From positions 1 through 64,000 of IMG/VR virus record IMGVR_UViG_3300009184_003751: a stretch of DNA of 64,000 nucleotides, one strand, 5' to 3'. Positions 1 to 7,186 of the stretch are shown one piece after another; the first letter of the stretch is position 1, and every line of letters begins with the position of its first letter. The stretch comes from a virus. The position numbers and the translations under genes are program-made. Under the pieces are notes generated by a model that had not been told where the DNA came from, did no database searches, and saw only the letters and a list, made by a program, of their open reading frames with translations.

Positions 1-1614
1 AACAGAACCAGTATTGATACCAAGACCCATACCGAAAGCAGGAATACCTTCGTTGGCGATTTCAGCATTGAAGCGATCCAAGTCGCCAAGCATTTCAAGA
101 GCTGTTTTAACTGCATGTTTAGCGTGATCCTTATCGTCTAGTGGTGCGTTCCAAAAAGCCATTTGAGCATCACCAATATATTTATCAAGCGTTCCTTCAT
201 TTTCAAGTATTTTCGCAGTCATCGCTGTCATGTAGCGATTCATAATCTCAGTAAGACCTTGAACGTTAGATCCATAATGCTCACTAATAGTAGTGAAACC
301 CCTAACATCAGTAAACATAATTGAAAGTTCTCTGGTTTCTCCGCCAAGGCGTAATAACTCCGGATTCTTTTGTAGTTTTTCTACAAGTGCTGGTGAAAGA
401 TAAGTTCCAAATTGTTTTTTAATTTGTTGTTTTAATCTGAATTCACGAGCGAAATTATTAAACGTCAATTGAAAAAATATTGCGATGCAACTAAGTAATA
501 TGTAGCTCGGATCCCACAGCTGCATATAATTTAAAAACATATAATACGAACCGCCGACAATGGAAACGACAAATGTTATCAAAACAGGTATGGTCCAAAA
601 GACCGAAGTACGAGGTATTAGAATTAGCAATGTGCCTAATAGCAATACTAGCAGCGCTGTCTCTAGTAGCTTACTCTCTGGTAAACGGCTTATAGAAGTT
701 CCGTCAATTAAAGTTTGAAGTGCTTGACCTTGCACTTCATGTGCCCACTTCTCCCCGATAGGTGTTGCAACTATACCACCAACACCTTCGATGGTCAATC
801 CTAAGATAACAATTTTCCCTTCGACGGTTTCTTTTGTAATTTCAGTTGCTTCAATCTTGCTGAAGTTGTTGTTCCATCCGAGCCAGATGCGACCGTTTTT
901 ATCTGTAGAGATGGCGGGGAACTGTGGGATGCGGACGGCTTCGACACCCGCTTCACCTGTTTTGATTTGGTAAGAGGGATCGCCAGCAGCTGTTCGTAAG
1001 GTTTCCAATACAAAAGAAGGATACAGTGTATCGCCAATCCGAGCCAACATAGGCATACGACGGACAACGCCATCGCGCTCGGGAGCAACTGCCAAAAGCC
1101 CAACACCATCCGCATTTCCTGCCAATGTTGGTAAAGGAGCCACAGCCCCCCTCCAAGTATACAACCATGGATCAGGAGCATTACCGATACTAGCAAACCC
1201 TCTGCGAGCAGCATCTGCTGGTCTTGATTGAGATGTAGGAGTTTGAGAAATGACAACGCTACCACCTCCTAAACTTTTTGCGAGCTCTTGGTCGCCACCA
1301 GCTCTATCTTTTTCAGAAAATAAAATAGGAACTGAAATAACTGCTGCACCTGAATCGCGGAGCGTATCAATCGTTTGAGCAATATCCCTTCGGTCAAATG
1401 GCCATTGACCAAATTTTTGAACTGACTTTTCGCCAAACTCAACGAAAACAACTTCATCCGACTGTTTCTTTTCTAGTGTTCCTATCAGATAGTCAAAGGT
1501 TTTCAGCTGTAGTGTTTCGATAGGACTTGGATTGATAACATACAATGTCAACAGGAGAAAGGCGCTGATAGCAGCTGCCCACGTACTTGTAAGATATTTG
1601 CCCAGATTTTCCAT
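1..1614 (-). CDS. CHASE2-domain adenylate/guanylate cyclase (C-terminus off window)
   Basis: The frame stays open from an ATG at 1614 to the window edge (538 codons), so the protein is partial at its C-terminus. Residues about 10-28 form a membrane segment, residues about 30-310 resemble the extracytoplasmic CHASE2 sensor, and three hydrophobic segments follow at about 315-395. A class III cyclase domain comes next. It keeps the first metal-binding Asp in IMFTDVRGFT (about residue 434), the second in DKYIGD (about 478) with the Lys that usually selects ATP, and the Asn of GINTGSV. The family makes cAMP (or cGMP) in response to an external signal. The gene starts 2 nt after the small curlin-like gene and ends the csg cassette. 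I infer cAMP signalling tied to the curli genes. The domain call is firm; the ligand is unknown. Confidence 0.9.
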   Translation of the reverse strand, partial: MENLGKYLTSTWAAAISAFLLLTLYVINPSPIETLQLKTFDYLIGTLEKKQSDEVVFVEFGEKSVQKFGQWPFDRRDIAQTIDTLRDSGAAVISVPILFSEKDRAGGDQELAKSLGGGSVVISQTPTSQSRPADAARRGFASIGNAPDPWLYTWRGAVAPLPTLAGNADGVGLLAVAPERDGVVRRMPMLARIGDTLYPSFVLETLRTAAGDPSYQIKTGEAGVEAVRIPQFPAISTDKNGRIWLGWNNNFSKIEATEITKETVEGKIVILGLTIEGVGGIVATPIGEKWAHEVQGQALQTLIDGTSISRLPESKLLETALLVLLLGTLLILIPRTSVFWTIPVLITFVVSIVGGSYYMFLNYMQLWDPSYILLSCIAIFFQLTFNNFAREFRLKQQIKKQFGTYLSPALVEKLQKNPELLRLGGETRELSIMFTDVRGFTTISEHYGSNVQGLTEIMNRYMTAMTAKILENEGTLDKYIGDAQMAFWNAPLDDKDHAKHAVKTALEMLGDLDRFNAEIANEGIPAFGMGLGINTGSV

Positions 1615-1616
1615 TT

Positions 1617-1880
1617 TCAGTACTGGTTGATGATATATGGACTATTAGGGCAGCTGCTACCACATACAACGCTAAGGCTAAAAGACTGTGCATTAATTCC
1701 AGACTGAGTGACTGAAACGCTAATCCCGTCGCCTGAAAGTTGCAAATTAGCAGAATGACCAGAAGCAGACTGAGTAATAATAACATTTTGATTTGCTCCT
1801 TGAATGTTCACGATTGCATTATTAATATTCTGCGAATAAGCAGCAGTAGTCATAAAAAGTAAAGCTAAAAGTGTTTTCAT
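1617..1880 (-). CDS. Small curlin-like secreted protein
   Basis: This 87-residue protein has a signal peptide (hydrophobic to about residue 15, TAAYSQ) and a mature part rich in N, Q, S, G and I. It carries curlin-type strand-turn repeats such as NIQGANQNVIITQ and DGISVSVTQSGIN. The C-terminus has two Cys (VVCGSSCPNSP), unusual for curlins and possibly a disulphide or cap. Curlin subunits are secreted through CsgG and polymerise as amyloid. The size and position suggest a minor or nucleator subunit (CsgB-like), which is inference. A good AGGG ribosome site precedes the ATG, which overlaps the FecR stop (TGATG). Confidence 0.7.
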   Translation of the reverse strand: MKTLLALLFMTTAAYSQNINNAIVNIQGANQNVIITQSASGHSANLQLSGDGISVSVTQSGINAQSFSLSVVCGSSCPNSPYIINQY

Positions 1881-2992
1881 CAGTTACCCTGCTTTATATT
1901 GATAGTTGTTGTTCCTCTACTATTTACAATTTGAGAAATAGTAATGTTTTCTTGGGTAATGTTTACGGTTAAACTGTTATTAGTAGATACCGTTACTTCT
2001 GCATATGCACCACTTACTTCGCGATATAATGTAACATAGTCATTTTCAACGAAATACTTCAATCCAGTTGCAGCATTATACTTAGGCAATAGAGCATTAT
2101 ATTCAGTTAATTCGTTACCTAGTAATTGAGAAGATGCTATATCCAAAAGGTTCATAAGGTAATCTGAATCGAGATAATTTCTATCTAACTTATTATACTC
2201 TGATAGGTAATTTTTACTTAACTCGGTATATATTAATAGGTCTTTTCCAAGTAGATCTTCATCAAGAAAATTGTAAGCTTTAGTTACTATATTTTCTTGA
2301 ACTGCCACCTGTTTCGGTGGGGTAACAATAATTAGGTTATTGATTTGATCTAAATTGAGATTAAGGATAGCTGACTTCGGTGTAGTCATTCTACTACCAA
2401 CTGCAACTGATTCGAATGGCTTTGTTAACCAAACCGTACCCATATCAGTCGTTACGGATATAGATCCTGTGATACAATCGCGTTCAACATTTCTCCACCC
2501 AACAGGGCAAGAAGGTAAAAGAATAACAGTACTGCGACCGATCTCGTCAACAGTTCCAGAAAAGTCAGTTCCTCTGACACCGATTGTAGCTGTGGGCGTC
2601 TCAACAACAACCTGTTGCGGATCAGATTTAGCGATTTGACCTGATGCATATTTAATAGTTCCCAAAGCCATCTTGATTCCAAGCTTACCAGTTTTCTTAG
2701 AATCATCGTAAACAAAGTTATCAATTACAAGTTTAGAATGCTCGGTTATTTGAACCTTAGTATCATCCTGAAATGTAATGCCAGCTTTACCATTAGCAGT
2801 TGTGATTGTATCTCTCATCTCAATGCCACTTTGAATGGCGCTTGAAATCACAGCTGTATTACGTTTAATTTCAGTTGGACCTGTTTGCTCTGTTACTTTA
2901 CCAACGTCAGCTTTAGTTGTGGTTGGATCTAATAGTAAGAGTGTTGCCAGAACCAGTGATTGTAGAAATGACCTTTGAATCAACGCCGCCAC
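1880..2992 (-). CDS. FecR-domain exported protein with curlin-like C-terminal tail
   Basis: The 370-residue protein starts with a signal peptide (LVLATLLLLDP...TTTKADVG) followed by a FecR-type beta domain at about residues 45-150 (GKAGITFQDDTKVQITEHS; TPTATIGVRGTDF). Charged helical sequence follows at about 225-310. The last 35 or so residues read like curlin strands (VNITQENITISQI...TINIKQGN). In bacteria such FecR proteins often sit beside CHASE2 cyclases. Here it lies between two curlin-like genes, so a fibre anchor or periplasmic sensor is plausible. The start is uncertain: GTG at 2992 overlaps the upstream gene by 80 nt, and a TTG at 2983 has a better-spaced AAGG. Confidence 0.8.
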   Translation of the reverse strand: MAALIQRSFLQSLVLATLLLLDPTTTKADVGKVTEQTGPTEIKRNTAVISSAIQSGIEMRDTITTANGKAGITFQDDTKVQITEHSKLVIDNFVYDDSKKTGKLGIKMALGTIKYASGQIAKSDPQQVVVETPTATIGVRGTDFSGTVDEIGRSTVILLPSCPVGWRNVERDCITGSISVTTDMGTVWLTKPFESVAVGSRMTTPKSAILNLNLDQINNLIIVTPPKQVAVQENIVTKAYNFLDEDLLGKDLLIYTELSKNYLSEYNKLDRNYLDSDYLMNLLDIASSQLLGNELTEYNALLPKYNAATGLKYFVENDYVTLYREVSGAYAEVTVSTNNSLTVNITQENITISQIVNSRGTTTINIKQGN

Positions 2993-3596
2993 CTTGCTTA
3001 ATATCTACCGTATTAGTAGCGCCCAGGATATTCACGTCTGCTTCATGTCCATTTATACCTGCTACACCAGTTTGTTTAATTGCTACTTCATTACCGCCGC
3101 CGCCATCGATAAGCACAGTGCTTTTTGCACCAGCAACTGATGATGAATCGTTCTGAATGTTTACTGTGTTATTATCTGTATTGATTGTAACTGTTGAAAG
3201 TGTAAAACCTTCGGCATTTTGAGTAACAGTATTGTTATCGCCTGTAATTGTATTAACTAGAGACGAACCTGAACAAGATCCGCCAGAACCACAGGAAATA
3301 CCTACTGCGTTGTTATCGCCAGTTACCAAAGAGTTTATAGTAACGCCATCACCAAAAACAACTACGTTGGCAACGTTAGTGTTACCTATTTGGTCGATTG
3401 TTACGATATTGTTTTGTCCGTTAAAAGTCGCTTTATTCGTTGCATTACCAATAGAATTAGTGTTACCAGTTTGGGTCATACTGATCGTAGAACCATCGCC
3501 TATCTGATCAACGTATACACTATTTCCTGCTGCGTTTGCATAATTTACCATAACCAAGAATGACAATAACGCCATCATTCTTGTTAATAGTTGCAT
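2913..3596 (-). CDS. Curlin-repeat amyloid subunit (CsgA-like)
   Basis: The 227-residue protein has a signal peptide (LLSFLVMVNYANAAG) and then many short Asn/Gln/Gly repeats typical of curlins: VDQIGDGSTISMTQTGNTN, VTIDQIGNTNVANVV, VDIKQGGGVD. It is longer than E. coli CsgA (about 150) and has a Cys/Gly/Ser-rich break at about residues 100-112. In curli systems this kind of subunit is exported through the CsgG pore and assembles as surface amyloid. The ATG directly abuts the csgG stop and has an AGGG ribosome site. Which of the two curlin-like proteins is major is inferred only from size. Confidence 0.8.
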   Translation of the reverse strand: MQLLTRMMALLSFLVMVNYANAAGNSVYVDQIGDGSTISMTQTGNTNSIGNATNKATFNGQNNIVTIDQIGNTNVANVVVFGDGVTINSLVTGDNNAVGISCGSGGSCSGSSLVNTITGDNNTVTQNAEGFTLSTVTINTDNNTVNIQNDSSSVAGAKSTVLIDGGGGNEVAIKQTGVAGINGHEADVNILGATNTVDIKQGGGVDSKVISTITGSGNTLTIRSNHN

Positions 3597-4421
3597 TTAT
3601 TTTCCCTTCTTAAAGCTCCATAAGTTTTTCTTAGCGCCTTCTTTAATCATCTCTGTAACTGCCGCCTCAATCGCGATTCTAACGGCATACGTTGTCGGTT
3701 CGTTGACAGAAGAACCAGCTTCGAACTCTACTGATTTAGTTCCAGCATCAACAAACTTAAATACGTTAGCATTAACACCTGTACTGAATACGGTTTTAGT
3801 AACGCCAGTAGATAAAAGTATCTCACCTGTATTTATAGAAATTAACCTTAACATTATAGTAACTTCGTCTTTTCTATACTCCTGAGTAGCTCCTACGCCA
3901 AGGAATCTAGCACCGATACCGCCAGTACCGATGTTAGAGTCATACCCGACGATACCACCATCAATCATAATACCAGCAACGATGAGAGGCGTCAAAGGCT
4001 TTGCCTGATCCTTCTCATAAAGCTCTCTCTGTGAACGAATAAGCTGTCTTTCTTTTACAAGGTTTTCAAGAGCAACACGTTCAACGGGCATAAACCATTG
4101 ACCCTTGCCAGCATCCTGTAAAGCTTTAATTAAAAGAACTTCGCCGCCCTGCGTTACTGCAGAACTGAACGAAGCATAGTTTTGCGATGGTTTTCTTTGG
4201 CCAGTTAAGTCAGCAAACTTATAAACAGCAATAGGAACCTTTGGCCCATCTACAGGAGCAAGGTTCGCTAATTCATTAAATCTCTTAGAAGTTTTAATTA
4301 CTTCTGGGGAATCAACTTGCGGCTCTACATGCCTTGCGCTTGTTATTTCTTTACCTGTGCAACTTGCAACAAGTAAGCCAGCAAATATAGCAATCCATAA
4401 TTTTTTTATCGTTTTTACCAT
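3597..4421 (-). CDS. csgG: CsgG outer-membrane curli secretion pore lipoprotein
   Basis: The 274-residue protein has a lipoprotein signal with lipobox LVASC (Cys21). The CsgG core is clear throughout: VAVYKFADLTGQRKPSQNY-type strand, FMPVERVALENLVKERQLIR, MIDGGIVGYDSNIGTGGIG and the transmembrane hairpin region. CsgG forms a nonameric pore in the outer membrane that secretes curlin subunits. At the E. coli constriction (Tyr51/Asn55/Phe56), Phe appears kept while Asn is replaced by Ser, so channel selectivity may differ. Length is close to E. coli CsgG (277). A GGGAG site lies 6 nt before the ATG, which overlaps the csgF stop by 7 nt. Confidence 0.95.
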   Translation of the reverse strand: MVKTIKKLWIAIFAGLLVASCTGKEITSARHVEPQVDSPEVIKTSKRFNELANLAPVDGPKVPIAVYKFADLTGQRKPSQNYASFSSAVTQGGEVLLIKALQDAGKGQWFMPVERVALENLVKERQLIRSQRELYEKDQAKPLTPLIVAGIMIDGGIVGYDSNIGTGGIGARFLGVGATQEYRKDEVTIMLRLISINTGEILLSTGVTKTVFSTGVNANVFKFVDAGTKSVEFEAGSSVNEPTTYAVRIAIEAAVTEMIKEGAKKNLWSFKKGK

Positions 4422-4852
4422 GCTAAACTCCCATACGGAACTACCACTTCAGTAACGCTACCAGCAGCATCTGTTATTCTTAATGTTATATTAGAACCAT
4501 CAGATGACCAAGCAACGTTATTAGATGCAATATCAAAAGACCCAGAAGTTTTGCCGTCGTCGCTAAAAAGCTGTTCGGCTATCTTCTGGGATAAGGTCGC
4601 ATAGACGCGACTTTCTAAATTGTTTAGAAACTTGGCTAGGTTTGTATTTTTAGCATCCGAAGCTGCTTTAGCTGCCTCGGCTTTTTTATCATCTAATAAC
4701 TTTTGTTTTCTTGTTTGTTCTAAATTTTCTATCGTAAGAACATGAGAAGAAAACCCTACGCCGTTAAAAGCAGGACTTCTAAACTGAAATTGAATTTCAT
4801 TAGCATATGAAACAGAAGAAAATAAACAAAATAATGCGACTAACTTTTTCAT
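4415..4852 (-). CDS. csgF: CsgF curli assembly factor
   Basis: The 145-residue protein has a signal peptide (cleavage after YA at about residue 17). The mature N-terminus NEIQFQFRSPAFNG matches the CsgF segment that inserts into the CsgG pore (E. coli TFQFRNPNFGG type). An Ala/Lys-rich helix follows at about 45-75, then a beta C-terminal domain. CsgF couples the pore to curlin nucleation at the cell surface. It is the first gene of the cassette, only 22 nt after the tRNA-Trp 3' end, with no obvious promoter between. I therefore infer transcription from the tRNA array. No csgE is visible in the window. Confidence 0.9.
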   Translation of the reverse strand: MKKLVALFCLFSSVSYANEIQFQFRSPAFNGVGFSSHVLTIENLEQTRKQKLLDDKKAEAAKAASDAKNTNLAKFLNNLESRVYATLSQKIAEQLFSDDGKTSGSFDIASNNVAWSSDGSNITLRITDAAGSVTEVVVPYGSLAW

Positions 4853-4874
4853 TACTTATTTTTCCCTATCTAAA

Positions 4875-4948
4875 TGGCACCAGTGGAAGGAGTCGAACCC
4901 TCGCCTAGATTTTTGGAGAATCCCGTGCTACCGTAACACTTCACTGAT
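4875..4948 (-). tRNA. tRNA-Trp (CCA)
   Basis: A cloverleaf with a 7-bp acceptor (ATCAGTG/CACTGGT), anticodon loop CTCCAAA and a TTCGACT T-loop is visible, and CCA is encoded. It is the last tRNA before csgF. Confidence 0.9.
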
Positions 4949-4964
4949 ATATAACTATTTAGGG

Positions 4965-5054
4965 TGGTGGAGAGTGTGAGATTCGAACTCACGGAACCTG
5001 TTAGGGTTCGAGCATTTAGCAAACGCTTGCCTTAAGCCTCTCGGCCAACTCTCC
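4965..5054 (-). tRNA. tRNA-Ser (GCT)
   Basis: A class II tRNA of 90 nt with acceptor GGAGAGT/ACTCTCC, anticodon loop TTGCTAA, a long variable arm (CGAACCCTAACAGGTTC) and encoded CCA. Confidence 0.93.
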
Positions 5055-5058
5055 GTAA

Positions 5059-5143
5059 TGGTGGAAGAGGATGGATTCGAACCAACTCACCGTACAGAAT
5101 CGATTTACAGTCGACCGCGACTCTCCAACTTCGCCGCTCTTCC
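5059..5143 (-). tRNA. tRNA-Tyr (GTA)
   Basis: A class II tRNA with acceptor GGAAGAG/CTCTTCC, anticodon stem GTCGA/TCGAT around CTGTAAA, and encoded CCA. Confidence 0.93.
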
Positions 5144-5149
5144 AATTCT

Positions 5150-5223
5150 TGGTACCATCTACTGGTTACGATCCAGTGCTAAGAGTGCCACAAACTCTTG
5201 TGCTACCATTACACTAAGATGGC
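5150..5223 (-). tRNA. tRNA-His (GTG)
   Basis: Acceptor GCCATCT pairs with AGATGGT, and the anticodon loop is TTGTGGC. The T-loop reads ATCGTAA instead of TTCGAAT, an oddity shared with the tRNA-Ile at 7480. CCA is encoded. Confidence 0.85.
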
Positions 5224-5224
5224 A

Positions 5225-5300
5225 TGGTGCTGCCTGAGAGGTTCGAACTCCCGACATCTCGATTACTAATCGAGTGCTCTACCAACTGAGCTAAGGCAGC
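5225..5300 (-). tRNA. tRNA-Thr (AGT)
   Basis: A full cloverleaf: acceptor GCTGCCT/AGGCAGC, anticodon stem CTCGA/TCGAG around TTAGTAA, T-loop TTCGAAC and CCA. The anticodon AGT has A at position 34, rare for bacterial Thr tRNAs. A second Thr tRNA (TGT) lies at 5707. Confidence 0.85.
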
Positions 5301-5305
5301 ATATT

Positions 5306-5382
5306 TGGTGCGCTTGGAGGGAGTCGAACCCCCAAAACTTGGTTTCTAAGACCAATACGTATACCAATTCCGTCACAAGCGC
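5306..5382 (-). tRNA. tRNA-Leu (TAG) with short variable region
   Basis: Acceptor GCGCTTG/CAAGCGC, a Leu-like D-arm (GACGGAATTGGTATACG), anticodon loop CTTAGAA and CCA are present. Only about 5 nt separate the anticodon stem from the T-stem, where a bacterial tRNA-Leu normally has a long variable arm. Confidence 0.85.
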
Positions 5383-5388
5383 ATTTAT

Positions 5389-5463
5389 TGGAGCGGACGA
5401 TGAGATTCGAACTCACGACAACTTGCTTGGCAAGCAAGGACTCTACCACTGAGCTACATCCGC
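5389..5463 (-). tRNA. tRNA-Gly (GCC)
   Basis: Acceptor GCGGATG pairs with CGTCCGC (one G-T pair), anticodon stem CTTGC/GCAAG encloses TTGCCAA, the T-loop is TTCGAAT and CCA is encoded. Confidence 0.93.
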
Positions 5464-5468
5464 ATTAA

Positions 5469-5543
5469 TGGAGTTGCCTCCCAGAATCGAACTGGGTTCT
5501 CAAGGATTTGCAGTCCCGTATATTACCATCCTACTCAGGCAAC
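5469..5543 (-). tRNA. tRNA-Cys (GCA)
   Basis: Acceptor GTTGCCT/AGGCAAC, anticodon loop CTGCAAA with an imperfect 5-bp stem, T-loop TTCGATT and encoded CCA. Confidence 0.88.
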
Positions 5544-5546
5544 AAT

Positions 5547-5620
5547 TGGCGATCCTGAAGGGACTCAAACCCTCCTTTTCCCGTAGACAGCGGGAAGCCT
5601 TCTCTGACGGCAACAGGATC
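5547..5620 (-). tRNA. tRNA-Asp (GTC)
   Basis: Acceptor GATCCTG/CAGGATC is perfect, and anticodon stem TCCCG/CGGGA encloses CTGTCTA. The T-loop TTTGAGT and the 3-bp D-stem are divergent. CCA is encoded. Confidence 0.85.
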
Positions 5621-5623
5621 AGA

Positions 5624-5700
5624 ACTCGTGATAGGACTTGAACCTATATGCTCCCGAATACTGCCGTAGACAAGAGAACTTACGCTTAGTTGACACGAGT
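5624..5700 (-). tRNA. tRNA-like element without a canonical anticodon arm
   Basis: A 7-bp acceptor (ACTCGTG/CACGAGT) and a perfect T-arm (ATAGG TTCAAGT CCTAT) are clear, with a possible D-stem AACT/AGTT. No proper anticodon stem-loop forms, the middle contains TGTCTACGG as in the adjacent tRNA-Asp, and CCA is absent. It ends 3 nt before tRNA-Asp. It may be a decayed tRNA or a small stable RNA. Confidence 0.5.
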
Positions 5701-5706
5701 ATAAAC

Positions 5707-5782
5707 TGGTGCTGTTGGAGAGAATCGAACTCCCGACCTGATGATTACAAATCAACTGTTCTACCAATTGAACTACAACAGC
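5707..5782 (-). tRNA. tRNA-Thr (TGT)
   Basis: Acceptor GCTGTTG/CAACAGC, anticodon loop TTTGTAA, T-loop TTCGATT and encoded CCA. Confidence 0.92.
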
Positions 5783-5880
5783 GAATAAGTGGGAGCTAAC
5801 CTTGGCTCCCGTCGGATCTATTTGTCGCGATCAACCGTTTGAGGGTTCCATGCATAAACGCTGTCTACCCACACCCATTT
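5783..5880. other. Structured tRNA-array spacer
   Basis: No gene is visible. A 6-bp hairpin lies at 5791-5810 (GGGAGC/GCTCCC). A 7-nt loop CTCAAAC closed by AACC/GGTT (minus strand, 5833-5847) looks like a Leu-CAA anticodon arm, but no acceptor or T-arm goes with it. This could be a decayed tRNA. Confidence 0.35.
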
Positions 5881-5956
5881 TGGTGGAGACATGCGGGATC
5901 GAACCGCAGACCTGAAGCTTGCAAAGCTACCGCTCTCCCAACTGAGCTATGTCCCC
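5881..5956 (-). tRNA. tRNA-Ala (TGC)
   Basis: Acceptor GGGGACA pairs with TGTCTCC (one G-T pair), anticodon loop TTTGCAA, T-loop TTCGATC and encoded CCA. Confidence 0.93.
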
Positions 5957-6056
5957 AAATTCATCCGCGTCTTTTATAGTGGCTAAGTTATCGCAGCCCC
6001 ACTACTGGTACGCACATCATCAGATCTAGAAACCGATGAATAGTAATCCAGCGACT

Positions 6057-6131
<75 letters not shown>

Positions 6132-6137
6132 ATATAA

Positions 6138-6216
6138 TGGCTCCCAGTGCCGGAATCGAACCGACCTAACCATTGCTTAACAGGCAAGTCCATGCACCAT
6201 GCTCGGATTTCTGGGA
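6138..6216 (-). tRNA. tRNA-Asn (GTT)
   Basis: Acceptor TCCCAGA pairs with ACTGGGA except for the last pair. The anticodon loop is CTGTTAA, the T-loop is TTCGATT and CCA is encoded. Confidence 0.85.
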
Positions 6217-6344
6217 ATAGAATTACTTTCCTCGTCTTTTACCGTTTTGCGGTTTAAATTCTGGAAGTAATTTTTTAAATCTTTGAACTAAATTTGGCTT
6301 AGATTTATCATAACCTGTTTGTTATAATTAACAGTATATAAACT

Positions 6345-6620
6345 TTAGTTACAAACTCGTTCTTGACGAATGCCGTAAGGAGTGCGGCGATCGACGATAT
6401 AGCAATGAGGACGACGAGGATAAACAGGAACATAACGTTCCTGATAAACTACTGGACGTCGCTCAACGTATACTGGACGAGGCTGAGACGCTTCATTAGC
6501 TACAACTGCACCAGCAGCAGCACCAACAACACCAGCAGCTACAAGTTGCTGTTCGCGTGCTGTACAGCCAGCCAATCCGAGAGCAATAAGTGGAACTAAT
6601 AGAATCTTACGCATTGTCAT
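6345..6620 (-). CDS. Small lipoprotein with glycine-zipper segment
   Basis: The 91-residue protein has a lipoprotein signal with lipobox LAGC (Cys19), then an Ala/Gly/Val stretch (AAGVVGAAAGAVVANEAS) like a glycine-zipper, and an Arg/Tyr/Pro-rich tail ending in C(X)13C-type spacing. It probably sits in the host envelope. It lies 8 nt downstream of the outer-membrane protein gene and should share its promoter. The function is unknown. An envelope change that excludes other phages is one possibility, and this is inference only. Confidence 0.75.
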   Translation of the reverse strand: MTMRKILLVPLIALGLAGCTAREQQLVAAGVVGAAAGAVVANEASQPRPVYVERRPVVYQERYVPVYPRRPHCYIVDRRTPYGIRQERVCN

Positions 6621-6628
6621 TCCCCAAA

Positions 6629-7156
6629 TTAGAACTTATAATTTACGCCAAGCGTGACAACGTTCTCATCGCGATCACGCTTACGGTCAGTGATATAACG
6701 GTAACGAACATCTGCTTCAATATCGCTTGTGATGTCATAACGGACACCAGCACCAGCAACGTAGATAGGCTCGCGCTTAAGATCAGACCAACGATAACCA
6801 ACGCCAGCAAGAGCATAAGGAACAACAGGAACGAAACCAATCTTATACTGACCGATTACGTTTGTAGTTGCTGTATGTGAACGAAGCTTTGATGATTCAT
6901 TCCAAGCATAATCATAATCAGCTTCTACACGAGCAAACTCTGAAAATTCCCAACCAGCGCGAGCATTAACGCGAAGAGCGTCGTACCAAGGATTGATATT
7001 TGTTACAGCCTTCGAACCCAAAGAACCGCCAACATAAAATTCAGCCGACTCTTGTGTAGGAGCAGGAGGTGCTGCTGGGGTCTTAGCAGGAATATCGCTA
7101 GCCGAAGCAGCGGTAGCAAAAATCAAACCAACAAATGTTACAACATACTTATTCAT
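6629..7156 (-). CDS. Outer-membrane beta-barrel protein (Omp25/RopB-like)
   Basis: The 175-residue protein has a signal peptide (ATAASASDIPAK) and a Pro/Ala linker, then FYVGGSLG and alternating amphipathic strands ending in NVVTLGVNYKF with a C-terminal Phe typical of porins. The layout matches small eight-strand barrels of alphaproteobacteria (Omp25/Omp31/RopB type). It has its own strong sigma70-like promoter (7187-7215) and lies between two tRNA blocks, so early expression is likely. A role in altering the host surface or blocking superinfection is inference. Confidence 0.8.
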   Translation of the reverse strand: MNKYVVTFVGLIFATAASASDIPAKTPAAPPAPTQESAEFYVGGSLGSKAVTNINPWYDALRVNARAGWEFSEFARVEADYDYAWNESSKLRSHTATTNVIGQYKIGFVPVVPYALAGVGYRWSDLKREPIYVAGAGVRYDITSDIEADVRYRYITDRKRDRDENVVTLGVNYKF

Positions 7157-7186
7157 ACTTTTTACTCCATTTCAAGTTATACACCT

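Noticed and set aside
801-1786. Open frames in other frames of the cyclase region
   Set aside because: They lie over the continuous CHASE2-cyclase frame and have no ribosome sites or recognisable protein features.
1-4852. csg block as host contamination or chimera
   Set aside because: It has the same strand, tight spacing to phage tRNAs and similar composition, with no visible break. Read-level proof is still lacking.
5531-5767. 78-codon open frame on minus strand
   Set aside because: It runs across tRNA-Cys, tRNA-Asp, the tRNA-like element and tRNA-Thr, so it is an artefact of the RNA genes.
5783-5880. Complete tRNA-Leu(CAA)
   Set aside because: Only an anticodon-arm-like hairpin is seen; there is no acceptor stem or T-arm that fits.
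6217-6344. Lysine-rich open stretch on minus strand after the lipoprotein/tRNA-Asn gap
   Set aside because: A readable frame exists, but no start codon follows the preceding stop, so I do not call a gene.
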